64,000 nt of DNA from Proteromonas lacertae (taxonomy: Eukaryota; Sar; Bigyra; Opalinata; Proteromonadidae). The notes under the pieces are model-generated. The model was not told the DNA's origin. It ran no database searches and worked only from the letters and a program-made list of their open reading frames with translations. Both the position numbers and the translations under genes were made by a program. Position 1 is the stretch's first letter. Each line of letters starts with the position of its first letter. Location of the stretch: NCBI GenBank assembly GCA_002245135.1, contig NGBS01000871.1:1-64000 (forward strand), in the 5' to 3' direction. Positions 1-13,737 of this stretch are shown here, in pieces.

Positions 1-3000
1 TGTTATATATAATCGGAATTTTTCATCATAATTCACAGTATTATCACCTAATCTTATACTCTTTGTACCACCACTTTCGATGATTTGTTTTGTTAATATT
101 GGCTCTAATAATGGTTCTAAATATTCAGGAACATTCTCTATCAATAATGGTGAACCAAATTGAATTGCATTTTCTAATGATCTTTGTAAGGTTGAAGCTG
201 ATTGTTTTACTATTTTCAATTGATTTTCATTCTCCATATTTCTAACCCAACGATTAGCTTGGCCTTGTGGATCTATCATTAAAGGCCATCTATTTGAATT
301 TCTTAACATTATACCATTATCAATTGAGAAAGAATCATTTGGCAATTTCCATATTGTCCATTGTCTTATGGCTATTGGATCTCCTAATATAACAACTAAT
401 GAATAAGTTGGGGATTTTGGTATTTCTTTCTCTTCTAATAATTTCAACCAATCAGTTATACATTCACTTCGATATTGTGTTGGGAAACATCCTAAATAAG
501 CAATAATACCACTTGACATTAATATATCACCTACTAAATGATCATAATCTACTTGTAAACTAGCTGAATAATCAGTCCATCGACTTTTTTCACCTCCTAA
601 ACCACCTATCAATCTTTGAGCTCGATCTAATTTCTTCTTACAATCATCTACTTGTTTTTCTAAATCTTCTTTCTTTTTCATTGTGGTTTCTAATTCTTTT
701 TCTAAAGCTTCTACTTGATCAACTAATTCTTTCAATTCAGCTCGTTTAGTGGCTAATTGAGCTTCAGCTTTTGCTTTTGTAGCTTGAGCTTTTTCTAAGG
801 CTTCTCTCTTTGGTGCTATGACTTTCGCAACTACATCATACTTTACTATAGCATGAACCCATTGACATAAACCACCAGCAGCAAATGAAGCAGTATAAAC
901 AGCTTTTGGTTGGAATTTTTCCATTGACAAATAAGGTTTCACTTTATTTATAATTTCAATTGGAATATGATCTTTATCATAATTCAATAATCTCTCCATA
1001 AGATGTGTATCACTTAATACTTGTTTCTGAGCTGGTTCCCAATAATCATCAACTTTCTTACCTGTTGCTGGATTTAATACTCTCTTTGGAGCAACTTTTA
1101 ATAATACACAAACAGCTTCCAATGTAATTTTTACACCATCTGGTGGTTTTTTCATTGATTTCACTTCAATCAAGTGACTTTTTTCAATTGTTTTCAAATG
1201 CATCTAATGCCTTTTCTAAAATAGGTAATGCTTCAGCTAATTCTGCATTACATTCAGCTTCCATTGCTTTGGCTTCATCAGCTTGTTTAGTACAGTCTTT
1301 TTCTTCTACTTCCACTACTTGTTTCTTCTCTTCTGTATCAGCTTGCATTGCTTCAATCTTCGTTAACATAGCATCTGTTTCATCTTGGGCTACTCTTAAC
1401 TGTGGTTGTAAGGCTTTTAATTCTTCTTGCATTTTTGCTACTTGTTCTTGACATTCTAATAATTTACTTAAACCATTATCATAACGAGTTTTCTTGTTAA
1501 TAACTTCTTCTCTTTTATCTACTAACAGTTTCTTAAATGTGTTAATTAATTCTAAATAACTGGTTGGTGTAACATAATAGAATCTTCCTAATTCATCTTT
1601 TAATCTTTTTGTTAAACATGATATTCTCTCTTGCATATCAACACATACTGTAACAATACCAACTTTCACTTGAGCATCAATTTCTACATCTTTCAAGAAA
1701 TGATTAGCAACTGAATGTAAAGCTTCTTCTGGCCATTGTGTGAACCAATCGATTGTACAACAGTTTACAAGTGATGGAAACATTCTTAATCTTGTTCTAA
1801 ATGAATCACCAATTGGTGAAAAGGCTAAAACTACATGTAAATTAGATTTAGATCGATGAATGAAGAAATTATAAACTTCTGCTGGAATACCAGTATTAAA
1901 CACCTGATTTTTGAGCTAATGGAGATATTTCTTCTAGTAATTGAACTTGTTCATCAGTCTCAAATAAATTTGGAACTTCACCAGTGTTTAATATGTTGTT
2001 AATATCTTCAACAAATGTTTCATTAATGATTTGAGTATCACTGAATAAAAATACAACTGGTTTTCCTTCTAAACCACTTATCTTTAATAATCTCTTCAAA
2101 TCTTCTCTCCATTCATTAGTATTGTATGATTTGGATATTTCTATTTTGAATAATTGATAATCAGCTATAAATGCAGCTAAAGTGGCTAAACTCTTTCTTC
2201 CACTACCACCAACACCAACTAATAAAGAATGTCCATTTGGTTGGTTTATAACACGACTAATTCTAGCTACATGTTCTATTGCATTCTTAAATAACACTAA
2301 GGCCATCTTATTAGGATGAGTTTGATTGAAATCTTCTAAGTATTCATCCATTACAACTTCCAATAAATATTGATCTTTGATTTCTTGATAAGGCTTGACT
2401 TCAGCTTGAGGATCCATAAAATTACCATAAATTAATATATCATTTTGTCCTCTAATAGCTTGAATCCAATCTTTAGCGAATTTATCATTACATATCTGAA
2501 CTAATAAATCTTCAAACCATTGTCTATCTTCATCATCTACCAAACGATCTTGGAATACTCTCATACACTCATGTCCCCATAATCTTATCACATCATCACC
2601 TCTTGTTATACTATCTGGAGCACAAATGGAAATACCTTGAATAACTTTAGATAAATCACGAAGGTTGAATGTATAATGTGATTTATTGGGAGTTGGACGT
2701 AATTCTAAACAGATTTTACTATATACATCAATAGATGCATCAACAACAGTTGCAAATAGATTCTTATAACCTGGTGGATATTTATCACATACCCATAACA
2801 TTATATTACCAAATATTCTCTTTAATGAATCTACACTAAATGGAGTTAAACCAATCACATTGAAATGTCTTACATATCTTTGTGTAATAACAGATCTTCC
2901 ACCACCAGGTAAACCCATTGCAGTGATAAATTGTACATCAGCTATTGTACAGAAATCATTCGTCTTTCGATCATACCAACCATGATAGTCCATCCATTGT

Positions 3001-6000
3001 CTTAATAATTCTATTGGAGGTTGTGCACCATATTTCTCTTTAGCTGGCATATTCAAATCATCAACGAATATTATACATGTTTTACCTAATGGAGGTCCTA
3101 ATACACCTTTACGTCTCTTTATTAATTTACCATCAATAATATCTTGTGTCATGTTTGAGGAGGTTTGAGCTGAGAAGTTCATCATTATACACATATAATC
3201 TTCATTCAATCCTTTTAATAATTTATTAGTAATAGAAACTGATTTACCTGTACCAGTATCACCTGTTAGTAATATATGATGTTGTGCATTAATCAACATA
3301 TCAATATAGAAATTAGTTCTCACAGTATCAATTGTTGGCACAATAATTGAATTGAATGTTGCATTTGATTCAATTTCTTCTTCTACAAAGTTTTGTAACC
3401 AACCAACCCAATGTACACCTCTTAAAACAAAGTGGAAATCATAAATAAAACCATCAGGTAGTTTCAAAGTTAAAGATCTTAATAATACTTTATCTTCTTC
3501 AATACCTTCTAAATATTGCGGATTTTTCTTAATAAATATATCCCAAATATCATCTTTTTGAATTAAACCTAAGCAAATATTGTGTAAAACTCTATGGAAG
3601 ATTTGTCTACCTTCATCATTAGTTACTATACCAAAACTCCAAACTAAAGATTCAACTAAGAAACCTTCCAATATCTTCAACAAGTTCTTATTTCCAGCAA
3701 CTTCACCTTCATCAAATTCTTCTAATCTACATGATAATAATCTCAATAATGATGCTGTATATTCTAATGTAGTAATTGGTGTTAATTTCTTACATTCATT
3801 ATGACATATATATAAAAGTGGTGGAATTAGCCAATCGAAATATTTTCTAAATTCTTCTTTGACTTTACTATAATCATCAGGTAAATCTGCAATCCATGAA
3901 TCAACTAAAGCATCCCATCCTAATCTAGATTGTTCCATATACACCATTCCACATCTACTCACTGTAGCTGGTGATGCTTCTTTCAAATCTTCTACTTCAA
4001 ATACCATAGTCATTCTTGGTGTCATTTTAATAACTTCACCACTGTTTAAACATAATTTCTTATTATCATCTAACACAGTATTCATATTTTCAATCCAAAC
4101 TGCATCTACTGGACCATCAAATACTATCCAAAATCTATCAGTACTTGTATCTCTACACGAATTTCTAAACTTTACAGCTAATACACCATCAGTCCATTCA
4201 TTTGTATTTTCATCAAATTTACCATACAATTGTCCTTGTGTGATTGATTTAGGATTCATTGTAATAATTCTAACTTTTGTATAAGGACCAACACCATTAT
4301 TATCGCCTAATGCAGCAGCTAATATTCTCATAACCTTTGTTTTACCACAACCAGTTTCACCAACCAACATCAAACCATGTCGAACTACCACAGTTTCCCA
4401 TAATTGAATAATAGATGTTTTAAATGATGGTTTTGGTTGTAAATTATTCTTTTCACATTCTTCATCTATTGAAGTAATCAAAGATCCATAATCTGGTTCT
4501 GGAGCTTTTATACCAGGGAATAAATCTGATATAATACCTAAGAACAATGGAATATCATTATTAGTGAATTTTGGTAAGTTTACATCCACAATAGCAGATA
4601 ATACAATCAAATCTTCACTCCAATCTCTTTCTTGTCGTAAATTACCTGCTCTTACTAAGATTGAAAACACCGCTCTCATACCATAATCATAATGCTTTTG
4701 ACTAGATAATTGTTCAGAACATAATCTCAATACTTGAGTTAGTTTTCTTGCCATATTTCTAGCATCTTCAAAACCAAAGGAATATAGTTTAATTTCAGCA
4801 ATCATTGCATAATCAGGAACCATCATAGCGCAATCTCTAAATAGTGCTTTTAAATTATCAGGTAATTCTGATCTACCAGCATAACCGGGATTCATTGTAA
4901 TGAATGAATTACAATCTGGATTTAATGGAATATTTGTTCCTTCAAATATAAATCTAGCAACTCTTGCTCTTTTGGCTTTTAAGATTGTTAATAATTGTTG
5001 AGCAATCACAGACAACACTTCTAATTCAATTCTATTAAATTCATCAAAACAAGCCCAAGCACCAGAAGCAGCTAAACCCTTAAAGAACTTAGCCATAGCT
5101 TTATAATCTAAACCATCAGAACAATTAAACACAACACATTGGAATGCAACAGCTTTACTCAGATCTTTCACTGTTTCAGTCTTACCTGTACCAGCAGGAC
5201 CAGCTGGAGCACCACCATAATCTAAAGATACAGCTCCCATCATTGTTCTATAACATCTATCAGTTAATGGAGTAATTACCAATCTTGTACTATTACCTAA
5301 GTATTCATATCCATACATAACAGATGCATTCACTATTCTGGCAATCATATTATGTGGATCTTCACCATAACGATTATAATCATCTTTCTTTTCTTCCCAA
5401 TAATAACGTAATTGTGCCATCCAACCAAAATCATCTTCACATTCTACATTTTGTTTGATCATATCAACTACAACATCTCTTGCATGGACATCAATGACTG
5501 TTAAAGCACCTAAACTGATTCTTGCCATGTTTGTCAAATCACCTCGAACTAGTTTGACTATATCACCTAATTGTTTGTTTAATTTTTGTACATAATTCTG
5601 TAATGAACTTTTTTGTCCAACTAATAATGCTTGAGTTACTTCTTGAGTCCAAACTAATTGATTTACACATAATACCACTTGACCAGGCCAAGATAACACC
5701 CATTTAGTTCTTGTAGTTGTAGTATAAGCAACTGAAGCTTTCTTTATAATATCTTTAATAGTTAATCTCATAGATGCTTCTAATAATAATAACCATTCTT
5801 CTACATTACCTTTACATTGACCTTCATTTGGATCTACTGGTTCTATTAACTCTACTCTTTCACCTTCTGAACTTAACATTGATGTAATTGTTAAATCATC
5901 TTCTTTACCACCATCATCACAATGGAATATAACGTGATTCATACCTTCAAAACATTTACCTAAATGAGGTTGAACTGCTTTTGGATCTTTTGTTTGTGAT

Positions 6001-9000
6001 AAGATTTCTAATAATCCATCATTCGATAAGAAGAAAAATCTTGGAAATTTCAATCTCTTCAACTCCAAATAATCATTCAAACCAGTTTGAATAACTTCTA
6101 ATAGATTATTAGCACCTTTGAATTTATCTAATAATTTTTCTCTTGATGCAATATCCATTACTTTTGGATTAGCATAAGCTTCACTCATTGTAGATCTCCA
6201 TAATGAATCAACAGCAGCAAATCTTCTACCTTCATTTGGCATTTGTCTCATTATATCTTCACTACCAAATATTGGCTCTAAATACATCCAAGTTCTTTGA
6301 CAAGCCAACCATTCATCAATCAATGTTTGTGCATAAATTAATTTTCCTTTCCCAATTCTTAGCATCACTCTTCAATGCAGCTATATATGGACTTCCCATC
6401 ATTGTTTGTGTCTTAACAATATGATCATCTAATAATGTCATAATATCTTCAACTCCTTTAATAATAAAAGTACCTGTATTTCTATATTCACTACATTCAA
6501 ACTTTATATCATCCCATTCTTTCATCATTTGATTTAATGCTTTTTCTAATGAATATTCTTTCTCAGCAACTACTGTAATTTCTTGAACTTTCTCCCAGTG
6601 ATCCATTATTCCTTTATCTAACAGTTGTTGAAGTGTAATTTCTTCTTCATTTGGATCTAAATGGAAGTTTGGATCTCCTAATTCTTCAGATAATTTCACC
6701 CAATGACGATCTTTTAATGATTTACTAGTAATTGCACTGATTAAGGGAATATAGATCTTAAATGCATCAGTTTCTTCTCTCAACTTTTTAGCAATTTCTG
6801 CAGCAGTTGGATAATCTTTTTCAAGCTTTTTAGCAAGTTTATAAGATTGAGTCCACCAATCATTAACTTTTGTTTCAATTTCTTTAGCAGGTAATGGATA
6901 AAATGGACTTTGTAACCATCCATCTCTATCACTCTTAAATTCATAAGCCATTGTCCATAGCTTTAAATGTGGTTCAAATAACTCAATAGCATGTTGAATC
7001 TCTTCATAGTGTGTTCTTTCAACTTCAAATATATCTTCTCTTCTGTTAATATCAACGACTTTTTCTAAAGCTTTCTTTAATCTTTCATCTAAATTGAAGA
7101 TCTTTAGTGCAATATCATCAGTTTTATCCCAATCACCACAATCAAAGAAACTTCGAACTTCTATATCAAAGTTACCAACTTCTACTGCAAAATCATCTTT
7201 ATCTTTCTCCAATTGTTCCATCATCTTTGTACGACGTTTGTTCAATTTTGTGATTGAACTTTGTGCTTGTTCTCTCAACATTTTTGGCCATAATAAAACG
7301 CTATAAGATAATGCAAAATCAGAATGTTGTAAATCGAATAAGAATTCTTCCATTGCTCTTACACAAGTTAATGTTTTAAATACTTCAGATTCTATTGATG
7401 TTATATTATTTTCTAATGAATTAATATCATCTTTTACTCTCTTTAATTCTTCTTCGTTTGTTGGTCTAAATGATATTTGATTCATCATTGTTTGATATCT
7501 TTCATTTACACTTGTTAAATGATTTCTACAATGTGTTAAAATAGTATTAATAATATGATTCTTTTTATTTATAAATATATTTGAATAATATTCTTTCACT
7601 TGAGTTGCATTTATTTCCAACAAACCAAATAATTCAATATCAAAAGTTTCACTAATTATATTATTCTGAGCAAAACATATTCTTCTTAATTCTTCTTGAT
7701 ATTCAACTAATTGTTCAACACCTTCAAATTCAGGTAATTTATTGTAAGCTGGATTCATAGCAGCATCTGCATAGATAGAATATCTATCACAGAATGAATG
7801 AGGACCAACACAACCTGTTTCAACAATATCTCTTACTAAATCATAAGCATCATTTATAAAATCTTCTAAATCAGTGAAATGAGTGTTATTACTACCTATA
7901 TCTATTAATAATCGAGTGGGTACTTGGATTAAATGCATAAATTTAGCTTCTAAACATGTAAATCCTTTACATAAAGTAATCATATTACCCATAATATCAG
8001 ATAAACAAGATATTAAAGTTTCCATTGAATTTTCTAATACTACACTAGTTTGGTTTGGTATTAAATTGTCTTTAATAAAACACTTTTGCCATGAACCGGA
8101 TGTAGTATCTTCAGGAGGACGAACATAGAAGAATTCAGATGGTTTATAACACTCTGGTTCAGGTAATTCAACTACTTCTTCAACTACTTCATTCTTCTTA
8201 TTTTCATCATCATCTTCTTCTTGACCGAAATCATCCATTATTTCTTGTTGTTGTTGTTGTTTCTGTTTCTTTTTTCCTTTCTTATTGGCTTCTTCTTCTG
8301 CTTTTTTTCTTTCTTCTTCTTCTTTTCTTAATCTTTCTTCTTCTTCAGCTTTCTTTCTTCTTTCTACTTCTTCTTGTTCATCTCTCCATTTCTTATATAA
8401 TGGATTCTTTTTAAAGTATTTATCTTCGCAATAATCTTTAACACAATTGGTTGGAATTGGTTTATATTTAGATAATTGATTTAAAAATAAATTTATACTA
8501 TCCATCAATAATTGTCTTATTTCATCAGATATTTCTGCATCGATTAAATGTAATAATTTCTCCAATTCTGAACCATCATACAACTCCTGTTGTGTAATAT
8601 AAAAATCATAGAAATCTTGAAACACATCTTGCACATTCTCATATACTGATGTATACCATTTCGTATTTAATTTATCTATCAATTCATTACATACTTTCTT
8701 CTCATATTTTACATATTCATGGAGATCTAATGGTAAAGGCATATTCTCTAATTTATCATCATATAATAATTTACCTCCTAATACATCAGTCCACATATTA
8801 CGAAGTTTTCTAAATAGTTTCATAAATTCAAACTTAGTTATTGGACTTTCAGTAATTGTATTAGTTCTATCTTCAAATTCATATTCATCCACATGTATCT
8901 TACCAAAATAAGGTTGTGGTTCAGGTGGAGGAATAGCAGGGAATCCCATATTATAGTATTGTTGATGTAAATTCAAATTTTGTTTCATTTGAACTCTTAA

Positions 9001-9984
9001 AGATACATTTCTCATTGTATCATCATAGTCTCTCTTTATTTCTACTCCTAAATCAACTAATGATCTTTTATTTGGATTGGCTAAAGCAGGTACACATACT
9101 ACTTTATCATACATATTATCTAACCAATCAGGATCTAAAGGAGCCATTGCTGGAACACAGTTTTCTAAATAATAACTGAATCTACATCTTTGTTTAAATG
9201 CTTCTCTTCTATTCATTGCACCTCTTACTCTGTGTCTGAACGCTTGTTCATCTTCATCATCAAATACTAAATTCAGACGTGTAATATCTCTTGTTGGTAT
9301 ATTTGGTAATTCTGGAAATTCACAATGATATCGTTTGGTTTGTTCATTGTAACTTAATATATTGCATCTCATCCATTTCCATCCTCCTACACCATACATT
9401 GGAGATTTACCAGTATTACAGTGTTCTATCCATTCTGCTGGACCATATGGTTCTTCATTGTCATCATCAAATTCTTCTAAAGGTGGAAGTTTAGATGTAT
9501 CTATTTTTAAATAAGTTTCATCATAAACTGGAGGATTCCAATCTATGAGTGATGGTTGTTCATCGAATAAAACGGATCTTTGTGTAATATCAAATGCTTT
9601 GGGTGATGGTGGACTGGGTGGTTCATTATTATCTTCATAATCAAAATGAATTGGAGAGTAATTTCTTATTTGACTATGTTCATTTACTGGAAATGGAATG
9701 ACTCCTGGGTCTCTGAGTGGAGTTTTGAAGTGTACTTCTTGTTTTATGTATTGTATAGGTATATTTGAAGCACTTACAGAATGACTCATCACTTTATTCT
9801 CTTTTGTTGAGGATAATGATGTGGTAAAAGATGGAGATGATGGCATTGTAGTTATAGTCTTGGCAAATCTTCGGGAGGTGTTGGTTTTCTTTTTTGACCA
9901 TTCTGGTAAAGGAATTGGTTTATATAACTCTCTAACATTTACCTCTTTTGAAGAGTCGAAATTATATGATTTAAACATAGCCAT
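1..9984 (-). CDS. axonemal dynein heavy chain, inner-arm DNAH3/7/12-like (3' end outside window)
   Basis: Motor subunit of a single-headed inner dynein arm that drives ciliary/flagellar bending. About 3,300 residues are visible. The N-terminal tail (first ~1,200 residues) carries an acidic/KE-rich stretch. It is followed by the linker and four AAA modules with P-loops GPAGTGKT (AAA1), GETGCGKT (AAA2), GDTGTGKS (AAA3) and GVGGSGRK (AAA4), then the stalk coiled coil around the microtubule-binding site (DYWEPAQKQ) and the start of AAA5 (WPLMIDPQGQANRW) at the window edge. The start is the first Met (MAMFKSYNF). No intron is seen. The reading frame shifts at three places, near 6342-6345, 1908-1912 and 1191-1194. 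Each is mended by ignoring one A in a short A-run of the coding strand. At 1908 a 22-nt GT-AG intron is a weaker alternative. AAA6 and the C-terminus are off the window. The family call is firm; the exact isotype is inference. Confidence 0.93.
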
Positions 9985-10045
9985 TACAAGATATATTCAA
10001 ATCAAAACGAAAATAACGAAACAATTTCAAGCTTTTTTCAAGTTT

Positions 10046-10052
10046 GGCTTGA
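10046..10052 (+). promoter_or_regulatory. GGCTTGA motif upstream of the dynein gene
   Basis: GGCTTGA lies about 60 bp before the dynein start codon. Exact copies on either strand occur in five other start-proximal regions of this window. The 9985-10217 spacer holds no gene. The promoter role is inferred from position only. Confidence 0.4.
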
Positions 10053-10217
10053 TTATTTTTAAATTCCTCATATCTCATAATTACGATTATATTTGTTGTT
10101 TTAATATCAATCTTTATATTGTTCACTTTATTTTATAGTTGATATGAAGAAATTATAGAGAATTAAAACAAATTATAAAAATAACAGCAATATATAGATT
10201 TATAAACTATAATAATA

Positions 10218-11737
10218 CTATAATCTACTCACAATATTCCTTTTTAATACAACTATCTCATTCAAATCTTCTTCTAATGAACTTAATTCATCACATATGA
10301 AAAACTTCGAATATAAAAACTCTACCACCATTACAATTGGTAAAATTAAATTTACCAACAATTTTAAGTATAATGGCATATCATAATTGATTCTTACTGA
10401 TAAACTTAGTATTAATAACAAGCAAAAGAAGCTTCTAAGATAATGCAAACCTTTCGTTTGTTCATCTTCAGCTATTCCCTAAATAAAACAATTATTAAAT
10501 ATATTAAAAATAATAGTACTTCTTTCAATATGTGAATGGATTCATCCATTAAATCTATAAGTTTTGTTTTATCTTCAATCTTCATATCATTCAATTCATC
10601 TTCGATATTCTTATTATCAATTTCTATTTGATTATTATTATCACCATTATCATTCAATTCAAATTCACTACTAACACCAAAATGATCTGAAACTGAATAT
10701 TTTCCATTATAACTACTGAACTTCTCCACTTTGCTTGATTTTAACTTCCATGTTGAATTTCTACTTTCATTATCCTATTACAAAAATGAGTATATAAATT
10801 CTCTTTTGAAAAAAAATATTTAAATATATTTCTACTTTTTCTTTAATATTATTCAGATAATAAATATAATCAATTCTTTGAGGTCTATCCACATAACAAT
10901 TATCTTTTGAACCAACTGTTATTCCTTCATTGTAAGGTTTATCTATTCAAAAATAAAATAAATATGATTAATACTTGGATTCATTTCTAACCAACTATCT
11001 TTAATTCCAACAATCATATACTTCAATAATAAACTATTCAATTCATTAGGATAACTATTCAAATCTCCACCAATAACAACTAATTCATTCTTTTTACTAT
11101 TTTCAATGAATTTACATAACTCGAAGGCTTGACTCATTCTACAACACAAATAATCACTTCTATCACTTTTATAAGATGCTTGTGGATGTGTACAATATAA
11201 ATCAATTTGTTGATTTTTATTAATTTGGATTCTTAATAATCCACAACCTTTACTGCCATAATAATCAGCATGATGAATCATATATGGATTTCCATTCACT
11301 GTATAACGCTTATAAAGACTTTCAACAATTGGAAAACGAGATAATACCAATATACCACTTCCATGGATTAAAGGCCACATGACAAAACCAATCCCTGGTC
11401 TGAAATAATGATAGTATTTAATGTTTACTTCTTCAGCAGCTTTTATTAGAATATCTTGCTCTCTTTTACACCATAATTCTACAATTATTATAATATCATA
11501 TTGATTTGTTTTAATTGTTTCTGCAAATCCTTTTACTCTTTCTGTTAAATCTGGTGCTATTACTGGTAATCCCCACATATTTTGAACTAATATTCTAAAA
11601 TTATTAACATTTTTCAATTCTTCATCATTATTCTGAATTAATGGGTTAATGGATGTTGTAGTAGAGGTGTAAATAAGATCTCTAGGAAATCTAAACGGGA
11701 ACTCCTTCAATATTTTTGATATACTAATCTTACTCAT
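10218..11737 (-). CDS. neutral sphingomyelinase (SMPD2-like)
   Basis: Membrane phosphodiesterase of the endonuclease/exonuclease/phosphatase fold that splits sphingomyelin-type lipids into ceramide and the phospho-headgroup. The N-terminal catalytic part shows an N-W-L motif (LVQNMWGLP), the ELW metal-binding segment, GGDLNSYP, RIDYIYY and SDHFGV with the catalytic Asp and His. After an acidic linker, two hydrophobic helices close the protein (FFCLLLILSL and LLVNLILPIVMVVEF), as in SMPD2. Four exons are joined by introns of 32-45 nt, the first at 10943-10974; splicing is needed to connect the RIDY and SDHFGV blocks. It diverges from the TBC gene across about 150 bp. Substrate is inferred from the family. 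Confidence 0.87.
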
Positions 11738-11791
11738 TAATCATATGTCGTGTATAAACTGAAAATATAAAAAAGGTTTCAAGCTTTTGAA

Positions 11792-11798
11792 TCAAGCC
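11792..11798 (-). promoter_or_regulatory. GGCTTGA motif in a divergent promoter
   Basis: TCAAGCC on the plus strand (GGCTTGA on the minus strand) sits between the sphingomyelinase start (11737, minus) and the TBC start (11891, plus). It is the same 7-mer seen upstream of several other genes here. Function is inferred. Confidence 0.4.
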
Positions 11799-11890
11799 GT
11801 TTTTTCAATTGATTGTGTTTATCTCGTTGTAAACACAGTCTCTATTTTCGTTATTTACAATTCATTCAATAATTTACATTATTTATAAAA

Positions 11891-13339
11891 ATGGAAAGAA
11901 AATTTAAAGCTGAATCCAAGATGGTGGTATATTTTCAACTGATTAATTCAATTTAATAGCTTACTCCATCATTGATAAAGAAATTTTATAATTCAGTATA
12001 ATTGTACATTACTATTTTTTAGATGAGCAATACTTCTCTATTTTCATCTAAAACATCAAAAGAATCTCTAATTTATAAATCATCTGAACAATATTTTTCT
12101 GGACGACCATTACTGGAAGAACTAAGTGAAGAAGACGACAAAATAGTCCCACCAACAAAAGTAGTTCAATTTATGAAAGATCCAGAGTTTCGTAGTTGCT
12201 TGTGGTGTTATATAATAAATGAAATTCCAGAAATATTAGATCGTGATACAGAAATTGATCCTTACATATATGAATTATGTAAATATGGAATTCCACCCAA
12301 ATACCGTCATGACGCATGGTTACGATTAACAGGTGCCAATAAAATAATGAGTGATGGATATTATCAAAAAATACTAAGCATTCCAAGTGATAAAGATAAA
12401 CAATATTTACCTATTATCAATGCAGATATACCTCGAACAATACCAGCAATTAGCTGGAATAGTGACGAATTAAATCAAATTAGAAATATATTATTAGTTT
12501 ATTCACGTCATAATCCTGAATTAGGTTATTGTCAAGGGTTAAACTCAATAGTAGTGAATTTATTGTATTATCTCAGCGAAGAAGAATCATTTTGGGTATT
12601 ATGTCAAATTGTCAATATTTTACTACCAAGTGACTATTATACCACACTTATAGGTGCATTAACCAATCAAAAAGTGTTAGGTTGTTTGTTATATAATAGT
12701 TGTAATCAATTAACTAATATGTTAAAAGAATGGGGTTATAATACTCATGATTTAACTGTAGTATCTTTAAGTTGGTTTGTAACATTATTTTCATATCCTT
12801 TTAGCCAAGAATTAACCAGTAGAATTTGGGATGTATTCTTCATAGAAGGTGGTTATATATTGTTATTTATTGGATTGGCATTTTTTAAAATTCAGAATAA
12901 ATCATTATGTTTTGTTAAGACTTATGGTGAAGCTTTAGGTTTAGTAGAATCTACACCAAATAATGATTATGATATAACTGAACTATTGAATATAGCAGAA
13001 GATGAATATAATTCTATTTCCTCTACAGTGATAGAGAATTTAATAAGTTATCATCGAAGTAAAATAAATGGAGGTGAAGGAATAGGAAGTGTAGAAGGAG
13101 GAGGAGGTGGTGATAGAAGTAGTAGTGTTAAAATTGAGGATGATAGCAATACTGAATGTTATTGTTATAATAAAGAAGGATATATTCCTTATCCTGTAGA
13201 TGTGGAAGGTAAAGTATATTTAGATAGTAGTATTAATATTATTGATGAATATTATACAATTCATACGAAATACAGTTCAATGAATCTGTTGTTGAAAGAG
13301 AATTCTGAAGATGATGGAATTATAGAAACTTCTAGATGA
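11891..13339 (+). CDS. TBC-domain Rab GTPase-activating protein
   Basis: Accelerates GTP hydrolysis on a Rab GTPase and so controls vesicle traffic. The TBC fold covers roughly residues 110-330. It contains GIPPKYRHDAW, the arginine-finger motif (INADIPRT) and the glutamine-finger motif (YCQGLN), followed by the SRIWDVFF block. The C-terminal tail is Gly/Ser-rich and acidic. The start is ATG at 11891 (MERKFKAESKM). Two very short introns (11927-11959, 33 nt; 11996-12022, 27 nt) precede the long exon that starts at 12023. Both catalytic fingers are present, so it should be an active GAP. The Rab partner cannot be told from sequence. Confidence 0.88.
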
Positions 13340-13737
13340 ATAGAAAGATGATCCAACTGCTGTTCGAGAGTGTAAATAATTAATTTATGAGAAATAAAAT
13401 ATAATAAAAGCTTTATATTTATATAAAAAAACAATAAACATAAAATAGGTTTGAATTATGGTTCGATTCAAAATTATTATTTTCATTTTTCTCTTTATTT
13501 ATACCAACATTTCTTTATTCAATAAAAATATGGTTTTATAACATGTCAATACTTATATATATTATATTACAACTATAATATTTTCTGAGATTTATTATTA
13601 ATGGTTATTAGTTGTCCGCCATGGCTTTTTATTCCAATATCATGAATATATGTTGATAATATAAACAATTAATACTCATTTATATGAATTAACCTATCAG
13701 ATCCTTTTTTATTAGCACAAAATTCATTGTTTCAAAA
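13340..13737. other. intergenic spacer, no gene seen
   Basis: About 400 bp of AT-rich DNA between the TBC gene and the small coiled-coil gene. I see no ORF or RNA gene. A GGTTCGATTC string near 13460 resembles a tRNA B box but has no tRNA fold around it. Confidence 0.6.

Noticed and set aside
1-9984. Dynein as a pseudogene because of three frame offsets
   Set aside because: Over 3,000 codons are otherwise open with all P-loops intact. Single-base offsets of one kind are better explained by sequence error or recoding.
13455-13475. GGTTCGATTC, resembling a tRNA B box
   Set aside because: No A box at the proper distance and no cloverleaf stems can be formed in the surrounding AT-rich DNA.
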